DNA from: Planctomycetota bacterium
GTDB taxonomy: Bacteria; Planctomycetota; Planctomycetia; Pirellulales; Pirellulaceae
DNA length: 13,586 nt
Reading direction: 5' to 3'
NCBI GenBank assembly: GCA_026692885.1
Contig: JAPLNJ010001059.1
Span: forward strand, 1 to 13,586
Program-made: the position numbers and the translations under genes
In this document: positions 1 through 6,156 of the stretch, one piece after another
Layout: each line of letters opens with the position of its first letter
Position numbering within the stretch: the stretch's first letter is position 1
The notes under the pieces: generated by a model
The model's database searches: none
Seen by the model: only the letters and a program-made list of their open reading frames with translations
Told to the model about the DNA's origin: nothing

Positions 1-168
1 GATCGGGTCCTGAACAAGGGCGTCGTGATTGCGGGCGAGGTGGTCATTTCGGTGGCCGACGTCGATCTGATCTATCTCGGCCTGCAATTGATCTTGACCT
101 CGGTCGAGACGGCCAGTGGGATGGGACTCATGGGGCCGTCCCTGAAGGTTTCCGGGAGCCAATCATGA
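1..168 (+). CDS. Gas vesicle protein, GvpA/J/M/S family (C-terminal part)
   Basis: Frame 1 is open from the window edge to TGA at 166-168, so only the last 55 residues are present. The visible part begins DRVLNKGVVIAGEVVISVAD and continues VDLIYLGLQLILTSVE. This is the amphipathic core that GvpA-fold proteins use to build or nucleate the gas-vesicle shell. The 'ADVDLIYLGL' wording, in place of the 'VGIELLTIEARVV' of GvpA and GvpJ, points to the GvpM/GvpS-type minor branch. The tail after LTSVE is short and Ser/Gly-rich. gvpK follows downstream on the same strand, which supports a gas-vesicle operon. The exact subtype cannot be fixed because the N-terminus is outside the window. Confidence 0.85.
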   Translation, partial: DRVLNKGVVIAGEVVISVADVDLIYLGLQLILTSVETASGMGLMGPSLKVSGSQS

Positions 169-184
169 GTCTTTGTGTCACGGA

Positions 185-304
185 GAGGCTGTGAAAAAAT
201 CGTAGGGTGGGCTGTGCCCACCACAACTGCTTGTGTCTGGTGGGCACAGCCCACCCTACACCTTGTGCAAGCATCGTCGGCCGATTTGATTCTTTCACAG
301 CCTC
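185..304. repeat. Inverted pair of REP elements nested in a longer inverted repeat
   Basis: A perfect 22-bp inverted repeat occupies 202-223 and 238-259. Each arm starts with GTAG, followed by its own hairpin GGTGGGC-TGT-GCCCACC (206-222 on the left arm). An outer inverted repeat, 185-201 against 288-304 (GAGGCTGTGAAAAAATC), matches with one mismatch. A GTAG foot next to a small palindrome, in inverted pairs, is the known architecture of REP/BIME elements mobilised by REP-associated tyrosine transposases. It lies between the GvpA/J/M/S-family gene and gvpK and reaches close to the gvpK start. Confidence 0.75.
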
Positions 305-353
305 GGATTGCCCGCGCGTCGAATCCGAAGCCTTGGCGGACTTTGCCGGCGTC

Positions 354-641
354 ATGGCCGCGGACACACACAGCCGTGCTCCACGCATTGAGCTCAATCC
401 GGACGACGTCAAGAACGGCCTGGGAAAACTTGTCTTGACGCTGATCGAACTGTTGCGGGAGTTGTTGGAACGGCAAGCGATCCGGCGGATGGAGGCTGGC
501 TCGCTGACCGAAGCGGAAGTGGAGCGGCTGGGCACAACCTTTCTGCAACTGGCTGAGCAGATGGAGCGATTGAAGAAGGAGTTCGGCGTGGAGGGTGAAG
601 AACTGAATATCGACCTCGGCCCGCTCGGCAAGTTGCTGTAG
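354..641 (+). CDS. gvpK: Gas vesicle protein GvpK
   Basis: The 95-residue product contains the GvpK signature: LVLTLIELLRELLERQAIRR near residues 23-42, then EAGSLTEAEVERLG, a Leu/Met heptad helix, and the family-typical end LNIDLGPLGKLL. GvpK is an accessory protein needed for gas-vesicle assembly. The frame is open back to an ATG at 207, but that ATG lies inside the upstream REP palindrome, so I chose the ATG at 354; this gives the usual family length. No good ribosome-binding site precedes 354, so a TTG slightly upstream is possible. It follows a GvpA-fold gene on the same strand, and a DnaJ-type zinc protein lies about 400 bp downstream. The identity is firm and the start is less so. Confidence 0.92.
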   Translation: MAADTHSRAPRIELNPDDVKNGLGKLVLTLIELLRELLERQAIRRMEAGSLTEAEVERLGTTFLQLAEQMERLKKEFGVEGEELNIDLGPLGKLL

Positions 642-672
642 CGGTTCCCCTCGCCCCGAACATCTTCACGCC

Positions 673-788
673 TCTCTCGTTCCCACGCTCCGCGTGGGAA
701 CGCAAGTGCTTCGACGCTCCGCGTCGTCTGCCCAAGGACGCGGAGCGTCCGTGGCTTACGTTCCGACGCAGAGCGTCGGAACGAGAGA
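673..788. repeat. Long imperfect palindromic intergenic repeat (CTCGTTCCCACGCTC type)
   Basis: TCTCTCGTTCCCACGCTC at the left end is mirrored by GAGCGTCGGAACGAGAGA at the right end with one mismatch. Internal pieces are also self-complementary (for example GACGCTCCGCGTC and GACGCGGAGCGTC), giving a long branched hairpin. It carries no coding signal. I recognise the motif as a common dispersed element in planctomycetes and other bacteria. It fills much of the 403-bp gene-free gap after gvpK. Confidence 0.7.
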
Positions 789-856
789 AATCGAGGACTT
801 GGACAACTGCAAGATGGTCACAGCAGTGGGGTGAGGGGTTCCAGGCCAGCGACGCG

Positions 857-902
857 CCCCTCACCCCCGGCCCCTCTCCCCTGAGTACAGGGGCGAGGGG
901 AG
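857..902. repeat. CCCCTCACCCC-type dispersed repeat with hairpin
   Basis: CCCCTCACCCCCGGCCCCTC is followed by a hairpin pairing 871-881 with 890-900 (one mismatch, 8-nt loop GAGTACAG after the stem base). This pyrimidine-rich dispersed repeat is known from many high-GC bacterial genomes. It is intergenic here. Confidence 0.6.
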
Positions 903-929
903 AATGATCGCGTTGGGTTCTTCGTTTCC

Positions 930-1023
930 GTAGGGTACATCAAGCGCCGCGCCGATGTACCTGGGGACCGTTCTTTATCAATCGATCAACCGGTACATCG
1001 GCGCGGCGCTTGATGTACCCTAC
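930..1023. repeat. Inverted pair of REP-like elements with GTAG feet
   Basis: Two perfect 32-bp arms, 930-961 and 992-1023, are reverse complements separated by 30 bp. Each arm reads GTAG, then GGTACATC, a 12-nt GC-rich centre, and GATGTACC, so each arm is itself a hairpin with an 8-bp stem. This is the REP/BIME layout again, with a different stem from the element at 202-259 but the same GTAGGGT edge. It ends 21 bp before the start of the zinc-protein gene and so lies in that gene's leader, upstream of its ribosome-binding site at 1033-1038. Confidence 0.75.
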
Positions 1024-1044
1024 TTGTTTCTTAAGGAGTTTTCC

Positions 1045-1383
1045 ATGGTCGACAATATCGGTCTGGTAGACGTGACAGGTTCGTTTTGCAAGGGTACCGG
1101 CAAGGACCCCTTTGGACTTCTCTCCGAGCTTTCGACGTGTGGTGTCTGCGCAGGACGACAGAAAGTCTGGGTAGCGGCCCAGCATGTCTCCTGTCCCCAT
1201 TGTCGCGGGACAGGGGCTATCAAGACATTTTCCTGTACGGTCTGCGACGGCAAGGGATTTGTGCCAGCTCCCGCCGGTCCGACCACGGTCTGCGGGGAGT
1301 GCAACGGGACGGGGGACGATTCCTCGAATGGGGCCTTGGATTGTTTGGAGTGTCACGGGCGAGGCCAGCTGGCCAAGGTCTAG
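1045..1383 (+). CDS. DnaJ-type CxxC zinc protein adjoining the gas vesicle genes
   Basis: The 112-residue product is built from Cys-rich knuckles: CxxC pairs at C32/C35, C50/C53, C64/C67, C83/C86 and C100/C103. Several are followed by GxG, as in the DnaJ central zinc domain (CPHCRGTG, CTVCDGKG, CGECNGTG, CLECHGRG). An extra half-knuckle, FCKGTGKDPFGLLS, holds only one Cys (C15); its expected partner is replaced. AAGGAG at 1033-1038 sits 6 bp before ATG 1045 and fixes the start; an upstream in-frame ATG at 955 lies in the REP repeat. There is no J domain or membrane segment. A protein-binding or chaperone-like role in vesicle assembly is inferred from position only. Confidence 0.75.
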   Translation: MVDNIGLVDVTGSFCKGTGKDPFGLLSELSTCGVCAGRQKVWVAAQHVSCPHCRGTGAIKTFSCTVCDGKGFVPAPAGPTTVCGECNGTGDDSSNGALDCLECHGRGQLAKV

Positions 1384-1469
1384 CGGCTGGAGCCTTAAGG
1401 AACGAGCTTCTCTGGCTGGGCGTCGGGACCGCGTAGCCCGAAGGTCAAGAGCCAGGGACGTGAGACAGG

Positions 1470-2069
1470 ATGATGCCTGGGCTTCCCACCAAAGACCAAC
1501 TGAAGAAACTGCCATTGCGGGCGATCGTTGCGTATGCGGTGAGGTGTGCCAGACGGGTGCAGCCGCTGTACCGGCTGGCAAGTCGCATTCCCGACCGCGA
1601 GAGACACCAGGCGGCAATTGAGACCGTCTTGATGATAGGCGAGCGGTTCTGTCGAGGCGAGACCGCCGCCGCCGCTAACGCTTTCACAGCCGGCGTCAGA
1701 ACCTTCAGCGCCCCCAGAGTCACCGGAGCCGCTGACGCCGCCGCCAGAGCCGCCAGAGCGGCCAGCGCCGCCAGGGCCGCTAACGCCACCCACGCAGCCC
1801 TAGTCGCCAACGCGGCCAGAGCCGCCAGTGCCGCCGCCGAAGCTGCCAACGCCGCCGAAGCTACCGAAACCGTTGAGGCCGCCAACGTCGCCGCCACCAA
1901 CGCCACCAACGTCGCCGCCACCAACGCCAATGCCGCCGGAGCTGATTATGACCGCCTCGTGTCGTTGAGCCTGGGAGTCTACCCGGACCTTGGTCAGCCA
2001 ATCGACCTGGCGAAAAACGGGCCGCTTGGGCCGCTGTGGCCGGAGGGTCCGCCGAAGTGGTTCACTTAA
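1470..2069 (+). CDS. Uncharacterised protein with Ala-rich low-complexity middle
   Basis: The 199-residue product has three parts. Residues 1-60 form a helical basic region (KKLPLRAIVAYAVRCARRVQ, then RLASRIPDRERHQ). Residues about 87-157 are almost entirely Ala with Arg, Asn, Thr and Glu in short repeated blocks (AARAARAA, NVAATNATNVAATN). Residues 158-199 are a conserved-looking tail with DYDRLVSLSLGVYPDLGQPI and GPLGPLWPEGPP. Two adjacent ATGs (1470, 1473) are possible starts, and only a weak purine stretch precedes them. The N- and C-terminal parts resemble an uncharacterised family I associate with planctomycetes. No function can be assigned. It converges on the minus-strand gene ending near 2111. 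Confidence 0.65.
   Translation: MMPGLPTKDQLKKLPLRAIVAYAVRCARRVQPLYRLASRIPDRERHQAAIETVLMIGERFCRGETAAAANAFTAGVRTFSAPRVTGAADAAARAARAASAARAANATHAALVANAARAASAAAEAANAAEATETVEAANVAATNATNVAATNANAAGADYDRLVSLSLGVYPDLGQPIDLAKNGPLGPLWPEGPPKWFT
1728..1940 (+). repeat. Degenerate GCC/AAC-rich in-frame repeat coding the Ala-rich region
   Basis: The DNA here is built of imperfect triplet and 6- to 15-bp repeats based on GCCGCC, GCCAGAGCC, GCCACCAACGCC and GTCGCCGCCACCAACGCC. All keep the reading frame and code Ala-rich residues 87-157 of the protein at 1470-2069. The pattern suggests growth and contraction by slippage in steps of three. Confidence 0.65.
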
Positions 2070-2089
2070 CGCGGTCCCCAGAATTCGAC

Positions 2090-2141
2090 CTGACTGGTCA
2101 GCATGACTGGTCAACCTGACTGGTCAACCTGACTGGTCAGC
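2090..2141. repeat. Four tandem 13-bp repeats with palindromic core
   Basis: Four contiguous units (2090-2102, 2103-2115, 2116-2128, 2129-2141) follow the consensus CTGACTGGTCARC. Each contains TGAC-TG-GTCA, a dyad. They lie between two convergent genes, and the last copies code the final residues of the minus-strand reading frame that ends at 2111. There are no spacers, so this is not a CRISPR array. Confidence 0.85.
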
Positions 2142-2862
2142 AGCTTGACGGCTGAACCCTGCTGCGCTACGCTGCCAGCCGGAGCGAGTCTTGCGTCGAG
2201 GGCAGTAACAAACGCGGCGAACGGGCGTTCCGAACCTTCCTGGCCGCAAGCCATCATGGTGTTGCGCAGGCCAAGCCCAGGGCCCGTGCCAGAACCTGCC
2301 GGTTCTCCCAATACCCCGCTTCGTCTCGGACCTCGTGCACGATGCCCAGCGACTGCGCGCGTTGGAGCAGGTCGACGACGGCCAAGTGACACCGGCGGGA
2401 GTTACTCGCCCCGCCGTATTCACGATTGCGAGCATATTCCGTCTTGCAGAAACTGCTCCAGCGCCAACCGTGTAGCCTGGTTTCGATGCGGTGATGGCCC
2501 CGGCCGTCCTGGCCGCCCACTTGGATCACCTCCGGGTAACGGCAGAGACCGAAATTGGCCGGTTCGCATCCCGGCCCCGGCCAGCAGGAGAAGGCGATGA
2601 CGTGCAGCGGGACGATGCAGTAGTGGCGTGCCTGTTCGAGCGGATCGGTCACCGACGATTGGGCTTGGATCAAGAGCCAGCGGTGCAGATGATCTTGGTC
2701 GAATCGGTCACAGTCGCAGTCGTCACCCGTCAGTTCGATCATGTCTCCGACGCTCTCGAAGGGCAGGTCCAACGCCCGGCTTCGCAGGCGGCTCACCACG
2801 TCCTTCGCCTGTTCGGGACTTTGCGCCGTGGATCGCAGGCGGTAGTGAATCGTCAATCCCAT
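2111..2862 (-). pseudogene. Conserved uncharacterised protein, frameshifted near its C-terminus
   Basis: The main frame starts at ATG 2862 (AGAGGAA about 8 bp upstream) and gives MGLTIHYRLRS, RALDLPFESVGDMIELTGDDC, a central block with FSCWPGPGCEPANFGLCRYP, then GWRWSSFCKTEYA, RCHLAVVDLL and DEAGYWENR. I recognise these as landmarks of an uncharacterised family frequent in planctomycetes. That frame stops at 2254 after ALGLACATP. The overlapping frame continues as NTMMACGQEGSERP down to 2111, matching the expected WN-x-M-I-A-like continuation, so a one- or two-base indel near 2265-2280 has probably split the gene. The last residues (LTSQVDQSG) come from the 13-bp tandem repeats. It is the distal gene of the minus-strand series. 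Function is unknown; a sequencing error could also explain the shift. Confidence 0.6.
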
Positions 2863-2962
2863 GACGGGGATTCCTCTCGTTGTTAAGAGTCAGTGAAGGG
2901 GGTCGGCCATCGCCTCCGCAGACGGTTTGACGGCTTCTGTGGAGGCGGGGCCATCCGGTGTC

Positions 2963-2990
2963 GATCCCGGCACAGAACTGCGCCGGGATC
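2963..2990 (-). terminator. Strong intergenic hairpin after the WGR gene (terminator-like, no U-tract)
   Basis: GATCCCGGC (2963-2971) and GCCGGGATC (2982-2990) form a perfect 9-bp stem with a 10-nt loop, in the gap between the WGR gene stop (3029) and the next gene start (2862). No T-run follows on the minus strand, so it may be a processing or stability hairpin rather than an intrinsic terminator. Confidence 0.45.
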
Positions 2991-3028
2991 AGGAATCTTG
3001 TCTGGTCGACGAGTTGCGGGAATTCCGC

Positions 3029-3247
3029 TTACGGTGCGACGGCTTCGACGTAGCCCTTGCCGATCTTGGCCGTGACGAGTTTCTCCGCGTGCCGGGTCGC
3101 CGCCGCCGAGTCCGGGAAGGACTTCACCTGCGTCTGGCCGTCCGTGCCGATCCGCCCAAAGCGGACCGTCACCTCAGTGCCGCTGACGCCGAGTTCCCAG
3201 AACTTCGCCGAATTGCCGCCGACGAACTCGAAGTAACGCTTGTGCAT
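3029..3247 (-). CDS. Stand-alone WGR-domain protein
   Basis: The 72-residue product is a single WGR domain: RYFEFVGGNSAKFWELGVSG, then TVRFGRIGTDGQTQVKSF, and a closing helix with HAEKLVTAKIGKGYVEA. The WGR domain takes its name from a Trp-Gly-Arg motif; here the core reads FGR. WGR domains occur in PARPs and in small bacterial proteins beside DNA-modifying enzymes, and bind nucleic-acid ends in eukaryotic PARPs. The start is ATG 3247 with only a weak purine-rich site (AAAGAG) upstream. It sits 91 bp after the ligase gene on the same strand, so a role alongside that ligase is plausible but inferred. Length is near that of minimal WGR proteins, with no sign of truncation. Confidence 0.85.
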   Translation of the reverse strand: MHKRYFEFVGGNSAKFWELGVSGTEVTVRFGRIGTDGQTQVKSFPDSAAATRHAEKLVTAKIGKGYVEAVAP

Positions 3248-3289
3248 GTTGAACTCTTTCAGGTTGTTGATGATGTTGATGGGGATAGG

Positions 3290-3320
3290 GCCGAGCAGCC
3301 GGAATGCCCGGCTGCTCGGC
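3290..3320 (-). terminator. 13-bp perfect hairpin between ligase and WGR genes
   Basis: GCCGAGCAGCCGG (3290-3302) pairs perfectly with CCGGCTGCTCGGC (3308-3320) around a 5-nt loop. It lies just after the ligase stop (3339) and before the WGR start. No T-run follows on the minus strand. It may stop or pause transcription or protect the upstream mRNA 3' end. Confidence 0.5.
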
Positions 3321-3338
3321 GACCAAGACGTGGATGGT

Positions 3339-4365
3339 TCAGGCCAACACGGACATGCCAGCTTTAGACCGGACCCGCACGAAGGACGGGAACCGGGGTA
3401 CGCCGCGTTCGGTCAGTTCCTGGTACCGGAACGTGATCGAGCTGCCGATGGGCGGTGGATGTTGACGCTCGGCGTCCGTGAACCCGGTGCCCACCGAGAA
3501 GGTCAGGCCGTTGGGCAACTCTGCGACCACCGCGCCCAGTCGTCCGGCGTGACGCCCACAGCCCGGCAGGTGCTCGACCACACGGGCTTCCGCGTCATGG
3601 AACGTCTTCACCTTCAGCAAGGTGGACGATCGGCCTGGCTCGTACCGTGATGCCGGCTGCCGGAGCATCAAGCCTTCGCCACCCAGGCTCTCGACACGGG
3701 CCAATTCAGCTTGCAGATGGCTGATGCCGGTGCAGCGATTGTGTTGAAGCACCCGCGCATACTGCGGCCGATGCTCCCGCAACGTGGTCTCCAGAAACGC
3801 TTGACGGTTCTCAAACGGCCCATCGGCGGCCGGTGCGTCGAACACCACAAAGGCGATCCGCCGCCAGTGGTCGCTTTGGTCGTGCCGGCGCACGATACTC
3901 ACGGTCCGCTGAAACGCTTTGCGATCCAGCCACAACTCGCCGTCCAACGGCAAGCTTGGCAGCCCCGCCACAAACCAGTCGGGCGCGTGATACACATTGC
4001 CCTGCCGTGAGAGGAACTCCCGGCCGGTCCACCACGCCCGCACTCCGTCGAGCTTCTCGCTCATCCACCAACCAGCCAGGTCGATGTCGTTTTCCTACCG
4101 CTCGGCCAGCAGCAGGTTTGGAACGGTGCGTGTGGCTGAAGGCGTAGACGCCGAAGGCTTCGAGAGCAGTGCGCCCAGGCGTTCCTGTTCGGCCTGTTCG
4201 CTACGGAATGCGGGGGTGTTTGCACGTCCGACGTTCGATGGGCAGCGACTGGTTGCGCCAGGCGGGGCACGTGCAGGAATACACCCCGCCGACGTTCTTC
4301 AAGATATACGGTAGGCGAGCCGACCCTTGCACCAGGGTCGACTCGCCGTCTTTCAAATCAGGCAT
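3339..4365 (-). pseudogene. ATP-dependent DNA ligase with N-terminal zinc-finger-like domain (frameshift plus amber codon)
   Basis: From ATG 4365 (AAGGA upstream) the frame reads MPDLKDGESTLVQGSARLPY, VGGVYSCTCPAW, then RRTCKHPRIP and a stop at 4201-4203. This CxC...CxH module resembles a SWIM-type zinc finger found before some bacterial ligases. The shifted frame continues RSEQAEQERLGALLS to PNLLLAER, where TAG (4095-4097) stands where Trp is expected. The same frame resumes ENDIDLAGWWM and keeps the whole catalytic core (241 aa from Met 4064): motif I EKLDGVRAWW with the adenylated Lys, motif III LDGELWL, IIIa FVVFDAP, IV EGLMLRQP, V LLKVKTF, then an OB-fold-like C-terminus. The core could still be made by re-initiation at 4064. 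Neighbours are the AAA+ ATPase gene 42 bp upstream and the WGR gene downstream. Sequencing error is the alternative to real decay. Confidence 0.8.
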
Positions 4366-4407
4366 GTTGATGGTCCTTGGTTCCTTGGTGTTAAGAAGGG
4401 GCCGCTG

Positions 4408-5907
4408 TCAGTTGCTTAGTGGATTGCGGGCCACCTTGCGGCGTGTGCCGGTCTTGCCAGCCTCGCGTGCGTAGATCCCGCCCTTGTCGGCGTCCAAGCA
4501 CCGGCCGATGGCCCAAGTCCGCAATCGGTCCACCGACTCGGCCGCCGTGACCGCCACCGGCACGACGTTCTGCGCGGCCTGGACCAACGGAACGTCCAGT
4601 AGGGCAGCCAATCGACAACAACTTCGTATTTCGGCACCCGTGAAGTTGTCGTCTGGTGGCAGCTTCTGGTTGGCGTCGATCTCGAACAGGTCCAGATAGA
4701 TTTGCCAGATGGCCTGCTTCTGGTCTGCTCCCGGAAAGTCCAGGAAAAACGTCCCGTCAAATCTTTCCGCTCGACTGAACTCCGGCGGCAGCTTCGCGAC
4801 ATCGTTGGCCGTGCAAACCACGAACACATCGGACTCGTGGTCGTTGAGCCAGCTCAGAAACGTGCCGAACATTCGGGACGACACGCCGCTGTCCGTCTGG
4901 CCGGAATTGCCCACGCCCGAGAACGCTTTTTCCACTTCGTCAATCATCGCCACGCATGGTGCCATCGCGTCGATGATCTGCAAAGCCTCGCGAGTTCGCT
5001 GCTCCGTCTGCCCGACTAACGACCCCATCAGCGTCCCGACGTCCAAGATCAACACCGGACGCCCGGTTTCCTTGCCCAGGCACTTGCAGAACTGCGACTT
5101 GCCGCAGCCGGGCGGCGACAACAGCAGCACACCACGGGGCCGCTTCAGGGGATTGCTGCGACTCGGCTGCAACAAGGCCCGCTTGGTGAACGCCTTGAGC
5201 GACGCCAGGCCGCCCAGGCTGCTGAAGTCTTCGGTGCCCCGGTACAGCTGCATCAGGCCACTTTTCTTTAGCGTTTGGCACTTCAGGTCCCAGACCGCAT
5301 CGGCCGTGAGGCGGCCGTGTCGGACCAGCGACAACGAGTAGGCGGACTCCGCTTCGTACCGGGTCAGACCGGCGGCCGCATCCAGCAACATGTCGAGCTC
5401 GGCGCCCACCGGCAGTTCACCATCTTCGGTCGCGATACCGCGGGCGATGTCATCGAGTTGCTGGCGGCCGGGCAGGTCGTGCTCGATCACGACGAAGAGT
5501 TTCTCTAACTCCACTGGGATCGAAACGATCGGAGATAGGATTACGACGAACGTGCGCTGGAGTTTTCCTTTGGCGATCTGAGCCGCCAGGGCCTGGACGA
5601 TCTCGGGACTGTTCAAGAAGCGGTGAAAATTGACCAGGACCAACAGCGAAGACGTGTCGGCCGAGCCGAGCGCATCCAGCGATCGGATGGCAGCCAGGGG
5701 ATCGTTGGTGCCGGTGTCGACGCTGGCCCCATCGTCTTGACGGTTGATGGTCAGGCCGCGGTGGATGTCCCACACAACCAGTCGCCAGTTCTCGCCTTGG
5801 CACATCTGGGCGATTTCGGTCAGGGCGTCTTCGTGTTCGTGGGACTGAATCCACAGGCCGGTGAAACAAGCGGAGATGTATTCAGACAGGTGCGTGCAGA
5901 GCGGCAT
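4408..5907 (-). CDS. AAA+ ATPase, Ycf46-like
   Basis: The product is 499 residues, close to Ycf46 length. The N-terminal half (1-225) has a Rossmann-like look with TSSLLVLVNFHRFL (Walker-B-like strand) and RTFVVILSP, as in Ycf46-type proteins. The C-terminal AAA+ module has Walker A SPPGCGKS (264-271), Walker B VAMIDEVEKA (319-328), the GVGNSGQTDSGVSSRMFGTF segment, sensor 1 CTAND (365-369) and an arginine-finger region EFSRAERFDGTF. ATG 5907 is preceded by AGGAG about 9 bp upstream. Ycf46 relatives are predicted soluble ATPases of poorly known function; in plastid and cyanobacterial lineages Ycf46 is linked to photosynthesis regulation, which cannot apply here. DUF1257 (Ycf35-like) and DUF2997 genes upstream on the same strand are the expected partners. 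Confidence 0.88.
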   Translation of the reverse strand: MPLCTHLSEYISACFTGLWIQSHEHEDALTEIAQMCQGENWRLVVWDIHRGLTINRQDDGASVDTGTNDPLAAIRSLDALGSADTSSLLVLVNFHRFLNSPEIVQALAAQIAKGKLQRTFVVILSPIVSIPVELEKLFVVIEHDLPGRQQLDDIARGIATEDGELPVGAELDMLLDAAAGLTRYEAESAYSLSLVRHGRLTADAVWDLKCQTLKKSGLMQLYRGTEDFSSLGGLASLKAFTKRALLQPSRSNPLKRPRGVLLLSPPGCGKSQFCKCLGKETGRPVLILDVGTLMGSLVGQTEQRTREALQIIDAMAPCVAMIDEVEKAFSGVGNSGQTDSGVSSRMFGTFLSWLNDHESDVFVVCTANDVAKLPPEFSRAERFDGTFFLDFPGADQKQAIWQIYLDLFEIDANQKLPPDDNFTGAEIRSCCRLAALLDVPLVQAAQNVVPVAVTAAESVDRLRTWAIGRCLDADKGGIYAREAGKTGTRRKVARNPLSN

Positions 5908-6156
5908 ACGAGGTCTCCTAGGTTTTGGTGGACGGTTTTCGGACTGGGAACAACAACAATAAGCAGGCCGTTTTGGGCACCCTCCGTCAGACTCTGTTGC
6001 TGCGTCTGCTCAGCGCAGAACTCGCTGATGGAGCGTGTGTACGGCGACGAAGAAATCCGAGTGAACAGCATGCACCACATGGCCGCCGTGGACGAAGTGG
6101 CTCACTAGCCACTGGTATAGCGACGGGATACAGCTGGTAACGTGGAATTCCGATGG

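Noticed and set aside
207..353. N-terminal extension of GvpK from ATG 207
   Set aside because: That ATG and the next residues come from the REP palindrome and the product would exceed normal GvpK length.
2090..2141. CRISPR-like array
   Set aside because: The 13-bp units are directly abutting, with no spacers.
2489..2886. Plus-strand frames over the conserved distal protein
   Set aside because: They are antisense shadows of the minus-strand gene, whose motifs (CWPGPGCEPANFGLC, GWRWSSFCKT) are recognisable.
5820..6080. 86-residue minus-strand frame (with QQQSLTEGAQNGLLIVVV) in the gap before the ATPase gene
   Set aside because: It overlaps the start of the ATPase gene in another frame, has no ribosome-binding site and no family I recognise; the 249-bp gap is left without a gene.
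6027..6107. Plus-strand peptide with EEIRVNSMHHMAAVDEVA, reminiscent of class I glutamine amidotransferases (peptidase C26)
   Set aside because: Only about 18 residues match, no GxCRGxQ nucleophile region lies upstream, and a stop follows at once. It could be a relic but cannot be supported.
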